NCBI GenBank assembly: GCA_028289405.1
Contig: JANQPP010000109.1
Coordinates: forward strand, 69,128-133,127
Length of the DNA stretch: 64,000 nucleotides
Reading direction: 5' to 3'
Origin: Pirellulales bacterium
GTDB lineage: Bacteria; Planctomycetota; Planctomycetia; Pirellulales; JANQPP01
Both the position numbers and the translations under genes were made by a program. The stretch's first letter is position 1, and the number at the start of each line of letters is the position of its first letter. A model generated the notes under the pieces. That model was given only the letters and a program-made list of their open reading frames with translations, made no database searches and was not told the DNA's origin. Positions 9,320 to 16,704 of the stretch are shown here, piece after piece.

Positions 9320-9904
9320 ATGATTGACCGCAGAATCCTTTCCGGCCTGGCCGCCTCCGTCATGCTCTCCTGCCTGGCAATGGTTTCGACATCTCTGGCG
9401 GAAGAAGAGGAACTGGCTCCGCCGCCGCAAAAAATCACCTTAGCTGGAGGAAAATTTCGACTGATGGTGCCTGGCGATTGGAAGAAAAAACGCCCTCGTT
9501 CATCAATTCTGCAATATGAATTCGAGGCTCCCGCGAAAGAAGAAGCCGGGACGGGAGGACGTCTTACCATCATGCGGGCCGGCGGCTCCGTGGATGCGAA
9601 CATCGAACGCTGGATCGGCCAGTTTGCCCAACCCGACGGAAAACCGACCAAAGAGCGAGCCAAGGTGGACAAAAAAGAGATCGCCGGCCAGCAGGTTCAC
9701 ATCGTCGACCTATCCGGGACCTTCAAGGATCAGGCTGGCCCCTTCGCGCCAGCAAAACTCCGAGAAAAGTACCGCATGCTAGGAGCGATCATCGTCACCA
9801 AGGGGCTGGGAACCCATTTCATTAAGTTCACGGGTCCCCAAGAAGTCCTCGCGAAACACGAGAAAGGATTTCAAAAGATGATCCAAAGTTTGGCAGCGGA
9901 ATAG
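9320..9904 (+). CDS. Exported conserved protein of unknown function
   Basis: 194 residues with a signal peptide (hydrophobic stretch about 8-27, cleavage near S-L-A-E), then a compact domain beginning K-I-T-L-A-G-G-K-F-R-L-M-V-P-G-D-W. That opening and the closing segment (F-I-K-F-T-G-P, then a helix) are reminiscent of small periplasmic domains that assess a protein's own 'fitness' strand pattern, but I do not recognise a named family. AGGGAG lies upstream of the ATG at a suitable distance. A terminator separates it from the metalloprotease gene, so it is probably transcribed on its own. No catalytic residues stand out. Confidence 0.75.
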   Translation: MIDRRILSGLAASVMLSCLAMVSTSLAEEEELAPPPQKITLAGGKFRLMVPGDWKKKRPRSSILQYEFEAPAKEEAGTGGRLTIMRAGGSVDANIERWIGQFAQPDGKPTKERAKVDKKEIAGQQVHIVDLSGTFKDQAGPFAPAKLREKYRMLGAIIVTKGLGTHFIKFTGPQEVLAKHEKGFQKMIQSLAAE

Positions 9905-10310
9905 CGTTTCCGGCTCCAGCAAACGTCGTGCATGTGACCGTGGAGGGAATTCATCCAATCGAGCAAACCGGAAAGATCCAGCCGCGGGGCACTTCCGTGT
10001 GCCCTGCTTTCGCGTCTGGACTCGTGGACTTCTCCAAGGACACGAGAAACCCACGTTCGCCGCCATGTCCTTCCGTGCGATCATGGCCCACAGTGAAAAA
10101 AAGGCCGGGCCTCCGTGCCTGGAAACCACGCCCTGTTCCCCGTCGCTTGGCCAAGAAGCTGGGAACATGCCACCGTGGTAGGGCGAACATTCGGACGGTC
10201 AACGATCTCGGATGCCAAATCACAAGTGCCAATTCCGTCCTCTCACATCGGGGATGTTGCTAGGTTACGTTATGCCCACGCCGTGCGGGTCCCACTGCCG
10301 CCGCAGTGGT
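9905..10310. other. Intergenic region between two convergent genes
   Basis: About 400 bp holding the 3' ends of the small exported-protein gene and of mraZ. Open frames exist on both strands but none has protein-like composition or a start signal. No terminator hairpin with a T-tract was found. Confidence 0.5.
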
Positions 10311-10808
10311 TTATGAACCTGTCTCTTTCGGTAAGCCATGTGCTTTCGAGGCGGAAGTTCCATCGAACACGGTTTCCGCCAATCCGTCGTATCTCGGCTG
10401 ATGGTCCGCGACATAGTTTTGCCATCTCTCGGCATCCCAAAGTTCCATATGGTCTTGCACGCCTAATAACATGACCTCTCCTTGCAGTGCCGCCATTTTC
10501 ACCAGTTCACTGGGAAGGCGAATTCTTCCCTGTTTGTCAAGCGGCGCGTGCTGAGCTTGGGCATAGAACAGCCTCGAAAAGGCACGCACATCTTGCCGAT
10601 TCGGAGAAGTCTGTGCCAACCGTTCGGCAATCGCGGAAAAGGTATCCGCTGGATAAATCGATAGCGATTCATCCAAACCGGGCGCGACAAATAACCCCTG
10701 ATCCATGGATGCCCCCAAACAATCCCTTAAAGGCTTGGGAATGGCGAGCCGCAGTTTGTCGTCCAGGGCACGTGAATAGGCCCCAGTAAACCATCTTTTG
10801 GTCACCAT
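10311..10808 (-). CDS. mraZ: Transcriptional regulator MraZ, orphan copy
   Basis: MraZ is an AbrB-fold, ring-forming DNA-binding protein that represses its own promoter and, in many bacteria, the division and cell-wall (dcw) cluster. Both D-x-x-x-R signatures are present: D-D-K-L-R at 16-20 and D-K-Q-G-R at 91-95, each in the expected A-L-D..R..I-P and L-D..GR-I-x-L-P context. The product is 165 residues against about 150 typically, with a short C-terminal extension. Unlike the usual arrangement, no rsmH, ftsL or ftsI follows; the downstream side is empty and the next gene converges. Three operator repeats lie directly before the ATG, so autoregulation is probably intact. Confidence 0.93.
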   Translation of the reverse strand: MVTKRWFTGAYSRALDDKLRLAIPKPLRDCLGASMDQGLFVAPGLDESLSIYPADTFSAIAERLAQTSPNRQDVRAFSRLFYAQAQHAPLDKQGRIRLPSELVKMAALQGEVMLLGVQDHMELWDAERWQNYVADHQPRYDGLAETVFDGTSASKAHGLPKETGS

Positions 10809-10838
10809 TTGCCCCCACTTTCACCCACGAACCCCCAC
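10809..10838 (-). promoter_or_regulatory. MraZ operator: three GTGGG repeats at 10-bp spacing
   Basis: Read on the minus strand, three units GTGGGGGTTC, GTGGGTGAAA and GTGGGGGCAA follow one another exactly every 10 bp and end one base before the mraZ ATG. This matches the known MraZ box of tandem TGGGN repeats separated by 5 bp. The 10-bp period puts the cores on one DNA face. Confidence 0.9.
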
Positions 10839-10866
10839 AGAATAACTCTCGCGTGCGTCGCGTCAA
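10839..10866 (-). promoter_or_regulatory. Candidate sigma-70-type promoter of mraZ
   Basis: On the minus strand TTGACG (forward 10861-10866) and TATTCT (forward 10839-10844) are separated by 16 bp. A transcript from here would start inside the MraZ repeats, so bound MraZ would block initiation. Confidence 0.6.
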
Positions 10867-11397
10867 CCAAGTTTCCACAATCCCGACAATCCCCAGTGAG
10901 GATCGGGCCACGTATGCTCTTTCCTAGAAGAACTTTGCGCAAATCGATCTTTTTTTGTGGTGGAAAGAGAACGATCATCAGCTTCCCGTAGTTGGCTCGT
11001 GCACCACGAAATAGGCCTGGGTAAGGTTCGCTAAGTGCTGGATGAGGATTCGCGGAGAAACCGGATTTGGTTAGCGGCGGATTTCGCTGAGGTGGGCGGC
11101 GGCAAGCTTCAGAAGTTGCTCGGCGCCTTGATTCCAGGGTTTCTCGCTGCCCTTGAGGCGGTAGTTAATACGTTTGATGTTCGACTCGATGTGGTTGCTG
11201 GTAATCGGGAAATCCTGATCGATCTCAAACTCGATTATTCAAGCTTCCATCCCGACAGACGATTGGGTATTTCCAAGAGCACGCATTGCCAAAAACCCCT
11301 TCCATCAGCTATTTTACAGTTTTATGCCCATTTGGTCGCCCGTCGGCCCATGATGGAGAAGTCATGAGCTGGTCGAGGCGGGTGGTGACGGTGTGCC
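10867..11397. other. Intergenic region between mraZ and ffh with a transposase relic
   Basis: Divergent spacer. Apart from the transposase remnant listed separately it holds no recognisable gene. It must contain the ffh promoter, which I could not place. Confidence 0.5.
11071..11232 (-). pseudogene. C-terminal remnant of a transposase
   Basis: Reading the minus strand gives an open segment of about 53 residues containing F-P-I-T-S-N-H-I-E-S, then K-R-I-N-Y-R-L-K-G-S-E-K-P-W and E-Q-L-L-K-L-A-A-A-H-L-S-E, ending at TAA. This is the pattern of the last helices of DDE transposases (a P-I-x-S-x-x-I-E-S catalytic-Glu block, then R-x-K-G-x-x-x-x-W, then a helix). A TGA interrupts the frame immediately upstream, and no further transposase coding or terminal inverted repeats are visible. 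It is too short to be functional and is best read as a decayed insertion. The exact family (ISKra4-like or an ISL3/IS66-like relative) cannot be fixed from so little. Confidence 0.6.
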
Positions 11398-12876
11398 ATG
11401 TTTGAATCGCTACAATCCGGCCTCTCGACGGCCCTACGCTCGCTTTCCGGGAAAGGGAAGCTGAGTGAAGCGAACATGCGCGAAGGGCTCAAGTCGGTCC
11501 AGCAGGCACTCCTTGAGGCGGACGTCAGCTTCTCGGTGGTCAAGGACTTCATGGCCCGGATCACCGAACAGGCAATCGGTGAGCGGGTGCTTTCCTCACT
11601 GAATCCCACGCAGCAAGTCGTGGGGATCGTGCATCAAGAGCTCATCGATTTGATGGGGCCGGTGGACCACGCGCTCCATCTGCGTGGCGATGCACCGGTC
11701 TTGATGTTGTGCGGCCTGCAAGGTTCTGGAAAAACGACCACCTGCGGCAAGCTGGCGCGTCGGCTCAAAAACGCCGGCCAAACTCCCCTGATGGTCGCCG
11801 CGGACTTGCAGCGCCCAGCGGCCATCCGGCAGTTGCATGTGCTGGGTGAACAACTCGGCATCGAGGTCTACTCCGAGGAAGGGGCGCAGGACCCCGTCAA
11901 AGTCTGCCAACGGGCGGTGCAAAAAGCTCGCAACCTGAACGCCAATGTGGTCTTGCTCGACACGGCGGGCCGGCTGCACGTCGATGAAGACCTCATGAAA
12001 GAGCTGGCCCGCATCGACCAGCGCGTCAGCCCGCAGCAAGTGCTGCTCGTGGTTGATGGCATGACGGGGCAAGACGCCGTGCAGAGCGCGAAATCGTTCA
12101 ATGAGGCGCTCGAACTCGACGGCGTGATCATGACCAAGCTGGACGGCGATGCCCGAGGTGGCGCCGCCCTGTCCGTGAAGGCCGTCACCGGCGTCCCCAT
12201 CAAGTACGTCGGCACCGGGGAACAACTGGAGGCCCTGGAGGAATTCCACCCCGACCGCATGGCCGGCCGCATCCTGGGCATGGGGGATGTGGTGAGCCTC
12301 GTCGAACAGGCTCGGGAAAAGTTCGACGAAGAGGAAATGGCCGAGGACGAGGCGCGTCTTCGCGAAGGGCAGTTTACGCTTGACGATTTCAAGAAGTGGA
12401 TCACGCGGACCAAAAAGCTCGGCCCCTTGAACAAGATCATGGGCATGATCCCCGGCATGGGGGGGATGAACGACATGCTCGACGGCATGGAAGCCGAACA
12501 GGACATGAAGCGGCTGATGGGAATTATCGATTCCATGACGCCGCAGGAACGACGTAACCCCACGAAGACCATCGACCAAAGCCGGCGGCGGCGAATCGCC
12601 GCTGGGGCCGGTGTTCAACCACACGAAGTCAACGAACTGGTGAAGCAGTTCGATGGCATGGCCGGCATGATGAAGGAGATGGCCGGCATGGGCATGCGGG
12701 ACCGCCTTCGAAAGGTGCAACAAATCAGCCAGGGACCGCTCGCCAGCGGTGGCTTGCTGAGCAAAACGAAGCAAGGAACCGGCAAACGGTTGTCGTCCAC
12801 CGAACGTGCCAAGATGCGAAAAGAACGGGAAAAGGCGCTGCGCCGGAAGAAGAGAGAACAACGTCGTAAAAAATGA
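11398..12876 (+). CDS. ffh: Signal recognition particle protein Ffh
   Basis: GTPase that binds signal sequences and 4.5S RNA and docks with FtsY for co-translational membrane targeting. The helical N domain spans about residues 1-90. The G domain has G-L-Q-G-S-G-K-T-T at about 105-113, D-T-A-G-R-L near 185 and T-K-L-D-G near 245. The methionine-rich M domain (about 330-450) includes repeated G-M-x-G-M and the RNA-contacting segment S-R-R-R-R-I-A-A-G-A-G. A basic tail of lysines and arginines ends the 492-residue product, slightly longer than usual. It leads the block of translation genes rpsP, trmD and rplS. Confidence 0.97.
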   Translation: MFESLQSGLSTALRSLSGKGKLSEANMREGLKSVQQALLEADVSFSVVKDFMARITEQAIGERVLSSLNPTQQVVGIVHQELIDLMGPVDHALHLRGDAPVLMLCGLQGSGKTTTCGKLARRLKNAGQTPLMVAADLQRPAAIRQLHVLGEQLGIEVYSEEGAQDPVKVCQRAVQKARNLNANVVLLDTAGRLHVDEDLMKELARIDQRVSPQQVLLVVDGMTGQDAVQSAKSFNEALELDGVIMTKLDGDARGGAALSVKAVTGVPIKYVGTGEQLEALEEFHPDRMAGRILGMGDVVSLVEQAREKFDEEEMAEDEARLREGQFTLDDFKKWITRTKKLGPLNKIMGMIPGMGGMNDMLDGMEAEQDMKRLMGIIDSMTPQERRNPTKTIDQSRRRRIAAGAGVQPHEVNELVKQFDGMAGMMKEMAGMGMRDRLRKVQQISQGPLASGGLLSKTKQGTGKRLSSTERAKMRKEREKALRRKKREQRRKK

Positions 12877-12973
12877 TCTGCTCTTCGAGGTTTTGGGCTG
12901 CCACTCTGCGTTGGTTGCCTGAAGTATGGAGAGCCATATTACTCAAACATCGATCCAAGGGAGAAATTGAAAC

Positions 12974-13456
12974 GTGTCCGTACGCATTCGGATGAAAAGG
13001 ATGGGCCGCCGTCATCGGCCCTATTATCGGATTTGTGCCGTGGACCAGCGCCGCCAACGTGATGGTAAGGTGCTGGAAGAACTAGGAACCTACGATCCCA
13101 TGGTGCCCGACGTAAACGCCCGGGCCCGCATCAAGGGGGAACGGGTCGATTACTGGCTCGGAGTGGGGGCGCAGCCTTCGGACAAGGTTCGCGTATTGAT
13201 CCGCAAATACGGAACCAACGGTTCGCACCTGGAATCACAACAAGCGGCACTGGAAAAGCTCGCCTCCAAGAAAACCTACGTACCGCCGAAGGTTCAAACG
13301 CCACCCCCGAAGGCCGAAGCTGCCGAGGAAGAAGCCGCGCCCGCTCCCGCCGAGGAAGCCACGGAGGAATCCACCGTGACCGCCACGGCGGAACCGAGCG
13401 AAGCGGCGGAAGAAACATCCGTCGCGGAGGAACCCAAAGAAGGCGGCGACGCATAA
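12974..13456 (+). CDS. rpsP: 30S ribosomal protein S16 with acidic C-terminal extension
   Basis: The first 80 or so residues are a normal S16: V-R-I-R-M-K-R-M-G-R-R-H-R-P-Y-Y-R and then L-G-T-Y-D-P. After about residue 95 comes a 65-residue tail made almost only of A, E, P, T and V, absent from the roughly 80-90 residue classical S16 and likely disordered on the ribosome surface. The start is GTG with AAGGGAG about 10 bases upstream. It heads an operon-like series with trmD and rplS; rimM, usual between rpsP and trmD, is absent here. Confidence 0.96.
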   Translation: MSVRIRMKRMGRRHRPYYRICAVDQRRQRDGKVLEELGTYDPMVPDVNARARIKGERVDYWLGVGAQPSDKVRVLIRKYGTNGSHLESQQAALEKLASKKTYVPPKVQTPPPKAEAAEEEAAPAPAEEATEESTVTATAEPSEAAEETSVAEEPKEGGDA

Positions 13457-13488
13457 TTGCCGAGTAACCGGACAGATTTTGTGCCGCG

Positions 13489-14214
13489 ATGCGATTTGAC
13501 GTCGTTACGTTATTTCCGGGAATTTTTGAGGGTTATTTAGGGCAGAGCTTGCTGCATCGGGCCATCCAGCGGGGATTGGTCGATATCCAATTGCATAACC
13601 TGCGGGACTGGGCCCAAGGCAAACATAAAAACGTGGACGATCGCCCGTTCGGCGGCGGGCCCGGGATGGTGCTCAAAGTTGAGCCCATCGTGGAGTGCGT
13701 GGAGCAACTGCAAACCGCGGAAGCGCCAACTGGCCACGTCGTGATGTTGACGCCGCAAGGCCAACGGTTTGGACCGAAAAAGGCGGAAGAGCTTGCGGCC
13801 AGACGACGGTTGATACTATTGTGTGGGAGATACGAAGGATTTGATGAACGTGTCCGCCTCATCCTCCGCCCCGAAGAAGTTTCGATCGGGGATTTCGTGC
13901 TGAATGGGGGAGAGGTGGCCGCTATGGTCTTGATCGACTCGGTGATTCGCTGGATCCCTGGAGTGCTCGGAGACGAAGAGAGCTCTCGCCTCGATTCCTT
14001 TTCAGGCCCAGGGCGGCTTTTGGAACATGCTCAATACACTCGGCCCAGAGAATATCGAGGGCATTCTGTTCCGGAGGTCCTGGTCAGCGGTGACCACCAG
14101 CAGGTGGATGAATGGAGAAATCAAAATAGCCAACAACGGACGCGGCAAAAGCGTCCGGATCTTATAAGCAACCATCTAGAAGAAAATTCGAAAGACGAAG
14201 AGTGTCCATCATGA
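13489..14214 (+). CDS. trmD: tRNA (guanine-37-N1)-methyltransferase
   Basis: Methylates G37 next to the anticodon in tRNAs reading CNN and some other codons, using S-adenosylmethionine, to prevent +1 frameshifting. The 241 residues start [13 protein letters not shown]. They contain the SPOUT trefoil-knot signatures [10 protein letters not shown] and [12 protein letters not shown], followed by [11 protein letters not shown]. The final 30 residues are polar and variable. The stop overlaps the ATG of rplS in an ATGA, indicating translational coupling. Confidence 0.97.
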   Translation: MRFDVVTLFPGIFEGYLGQSLLHRAIQRGLVDIQLHNLRDWAQGKHKNVDDRPFGGGPGMVLKVEPIVECVEQLQTAEAPTGHVVMLTPQGQRFGPKKAEELAARRRLILLCGRYEGFDERVRLILRPEEVSIGDFVLNGGEVAAMVLIDSVIRWIPGVLGDEESSRLDSFSGPGRLLEHAQYTRPREYRGHSVPEVLVSGDHQQVDEWRNQNSQQRTRQKRPDLISNHLEENSKDEECPS

Positions 14215-14597
14215 ACCATGATCTGATCAAAGCCGTGGAAGCGACCAGTTTCCGCGAAGAACCGCTCGAATTCGAAATCGGCGACACGGTCGATGTTCAT
14301 TGCCGCATTTTGGAGGGCAACAAGGAACGCATTCAGGTGTTCAACGGCGTGGTCATTGCCCGCAGCGGGTCGGGCACGCGGGAAATGTTCACCGTCCGAC
14401 GTCTGGTGCAAGGCGAAGGCGTCGAGAGAAAATTCCCGCTGCACTCGCCGCGGATTGCCAAGATCGAAGTCAAACGCTCCGGCGTCGTCCGCCGGGCAAA
14501 GCTGTATTACCTGCGCGACCGCGTCGGTAAGGCAGTGCGGCTAAAGGAGCGTCGGCGAAACATCCCGGCCAAAGCTAAAGCCAAGGCCAAGGGTTGA
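14211..14597 (+). CDS. rplS: 50S ribosomal protein L19
   Basis: Located at the 30S-50S interface. The 128 residues show [10 protein letters not shown], then [11 protein letters not shown] and [24 protein letters not shown] (family signature broken here only for reading). A lysine/alanine tail ends the protein. The ATG overlapping the trmD stop by 4 bp is preferred over an in-frame GTG 9 bases earlier. Operon partner of rpsP and trmD. Confidence 0.96.
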   Translation: MNHDLIKAVEATSFREEPLEFEIGDTVDVHCRILEGNKERIQVFNGVVIARSGSGTREMFTVRRLVQGEGVERKFPLHSPRIAKIEVKRSGVVRRAKLYYLRDRVGKAVRLKERRRNIPAKAKAKAKG

Positions 14598-14619
14598 TCA
14601 CCTTTCGGTCCTCTTTCGC

Positions 14620-15045
14620 ATGCGCTGGCTCGCCTGGTTTCCCTGGGGCTGGAGACGTTTTGCCGGTTTAGATATCGGCCAGCGGGGCGAACGTGCCGCC
14701 GCAGCGTATCTGCAGGGGCTGGGTTACCGTATCGTCGAGCGTGGCAAGCGATTACCCGGTGGTGAACTCGATCTGATCGCCTTGGATGGGAATACCGTCG
14801 TTTTTGTCGAGGTAAAATCCCGCCAAGCCCCGCTGTTAGGCCCGCCCGAAGAGGCGGTCACTCCCGAGAAACAACGGCGGTTAACCCGCCTCGCGTTGCG
14901 CTATCTGAAGCGGCACGGATTGCTAGAACGGCGCGCGCGCTTCGATGTAGTAGCCGTCGTCTGGCCGCCCGAGGCCAATCGTCCCACGATCAAGCATATC
15001 CCCAACGCTTTCCCGCCCTTGGGGCAAGACTCGTTTTTCAGTTGA
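14620..15045 (+). CDS. YraN-family (UPF0102) endonuclease-like protein
   Basis: 141 residues with G-E-R-A-A-A-A-Y-L near the N-terminus and the restriction-endonuclease-like core G-G-E-L-D-L-I-A-L-D-G followed by V-F-V-E-V-K-S-R, which supplies the acidic and lysine residues of a PD-(D/E)xK site. Related proteins often lie near rplS and rnhB and are suspected of acting in DNA processing, but no activity is established for most members. It begins 22 bp after rplS and probably belongs to the same transcript. The N-terminal 17 residues are tryptophan-rich and variable. Confidence 0.88.
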   Translation: MRWLAWFPWGWRRFAGLDIGQRGERAAAAYLQGLGYRIVERGKRLPGGELDLIALDGNTVVFVEVKSRQAPLLGPPEEAVTPEKQRRLTRLALRYLKRHGLLERRARFDVVAVVWPPEANRPTIKHIPNAFPPLGQDSFFS

Positions 15046-15323
15046 GAGCACGAAAAACCGCTCTTTTTCGTCGAACGAGGCCGTCGCAGAAGAGCTCCGG
15101 CCATTCACTACAAACCGGAGAATTCGCGTAATCGTTGCAAGGAACCGAGCCGCCAACTATCGTGAAATTCTAAGCTCATCCCCAGCGGATTGGTCCGTTT
15201 TGTGGGATTCGTGCATTTCCGCGTCCAACGTTGTCCGGCTTATCATAGGACCAGGCCTTGGTCCAATTGTCCTGGATGCGGCTTTTGGGGAACGGAGAAG
15301 GGATCACCAGGAGCAGAGGCAAG

Positions 15324-16691
15324 ATGAAGGGATCTTCGAGACTGGCATTTACCGTGTGGAGTTGGTCCAGCCTTCTGTTGGTGGCTGGTCACGCCGCGGA
15401 CTTCACGGCACTGGGCACTTTCGCCTCTCCTAATCGGCTTAGCGAGGCGGCGGCGGTCTCCGCCGATGGCCAGACGGTTGTGGGCCGGAGCATGACCGAG
15501 AATGGCTTCAGCGCCTTCCGCTGGACCAGTTCCGAGGGCATTCAGCCGCTCGGCAGCTTAATGGAAAATGGTGCCAGCGAAGCGAATAGCGTTTCCGCCG
15601 ATGGCAGCCTGATCGTGGGGCAAAGCGACTCGTCGATTAGCGGTGGCATCGAGGCATTTCAGTGGTCCCAGGGCACCGGCTTATCCGGCCTAGGAGCCTT
15701 GCCCGATGGCCAGGTGGAATTGAGCCGGGCGTTCGGCGTGTCGGGGGATGGCGGCACGATTGTCGGTGGCTCCAATACCAGCGCGTTTCGCTGGACCGAA
15801 GCAGAGGGCTTGGTCGATTTGGGAGATGTTCCGGGCGGAGGAACCGGGACCACCGCGACAGCCGTGAGTTTTGACGGCGGCGCGATCGTGGGGTTCGGCC
15901 GCAGCGCCGAATCGGGATTGTTCAACGAGGCCTTTCACTGGACTACCGAAGGCGGATTCACGCTGCTGGGATTCCTCGATTCCGAAGGGGACACGAAGGA
16001 CAGCGCGGCATTGGCCGCGAACCGCGACGGATCGGTCGTGGTGGGCAGGTCTAGCCTATTCGAGGGCTTTTCGCTCGTCAGCAGTGAAGCTTTTCGATGG
16101 ACGGAAGCACAAGGGATGCAGGGGCTGGGGCACCTTTCCGAAGCACAATCCATCAGCACGGCCCAGGCGGTTTCCGGAAACGGGGAACGGATCGTGGGAG
16201 AAAGCCAAACCGCGGAGGGCCGGCAGGCATTCCTCTGGACGGAGGAAGCAGGTATGCGTTCCTTGTCGGATGCCTTGCGGGATGAATTCGGCTTGGCGGA
16301 CGGCACCTTGGAGGGCTGGACGCTCGAATCCGCCACGGGAATCTCCGATGACGGCTTCACCGTGGTCGGCTTCGGAAGAAATCCACAAGGGCATCGCGAG
16401 GCATTTTTGGCCCTGCTGACGCCGCACCCTGGCGACGCGGACGCCGATGGCGACGTGGATCTGGCGGATTTCAATCTGCTCAAGGCCAACTTCGGCAGTT
16501 CGCAGCCTCGCTTCACCCAAGGCGAAGTGACGGGAGACGGCCAGGTCGACCTCAACGACTTCGGCTTGCTGAAGAACAACTTTGGTTTTAGCAGCGAAGC
16601 CGTCGCCGTGCCGGAGCCGGCTAGCCTCGCCTTGGCTGTTTGCGGGCTATTCCTCCTCGCGCTCCGCGCAAGGACTCGCCGGCTTTCCTAA
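15324..16691 (+). CDS. Secreted HAF-repeat protein with dockerin and PEP-CTERM tail
   Basis: 455 residues. A signal peptide is followed by about seven repeats of the form A-F-R-W-(S/T)-x-x-x-G-x-x-x-L-G then V-S-x-D-G-x-x-V-V-G, which is the HAF repeat of extracellular beta-propeller-like proteins. At about 371-420 lie two Ca-binding EF-type loops (D-A-D-G-D-V-D-L-A-D-F and G-D-G-Q-V-D-L-N-D-F), a type I dockerin. The last 28 residues are a PEP-CTERM signal: V-P-E-P-A-S, a hydrophobic helix, then an arginine cluster, so an exosortase presumably processes it. The ATG at 15324 follows GGAGCAGAGG; an earlier in-frame start lacks this and would bury the signal peptide. It converges tightly with the heme-protein gene. 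Confidence 0.88.
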   Translation: MKGSSRLAFTVWSWSSLLLVAGHAADFTALGTFASPNRLSEAAAVSADGQTVVGRSMTENGFSAFRWTSSEGIQPLGSLMENGASEANSVSADGSLIVGQSDSSISGGIEAFQWSQGTGLSGLGALPDGQVELSRAFGVSGDGGTIVGGSNTSAFRWTEAEGLVDLGDVPGGGTGTTATAVSFDGGAIVGFGRSAESGLFNEAFHWTTEGGFTLLGFLDSEGDTKDSAALAANRDGSVVVGRSSLFEGFSLVSSEAFRWTEAQGMQGLGHLSEAQSISTAQAVSGNGERIVGESQTAEGRQAFLWTEEAGMRSLSDALRDEFGLADGTLEGWTLESATGISDDGFTVVGFGRNPQGHREAFLALLTPHPGDADADGDVDLADFNLLKANFGSSQPRFTQGEVTGDGQVDLNDFGLLKNNFGFSSEAVAVPEPASLALAVCGLFLLALRARTRRLS

Positions 16692-16704
16692 ACAAGCAGC
16701 CAAA

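Noticed and set aside
11596..12861. 421-codon open frame on the minus strand across ffh.
   Set aside because: It is a shadow of ffh, His/Leu-rich with no recognisable domain, as expected for antisense of a GC-rich gene.
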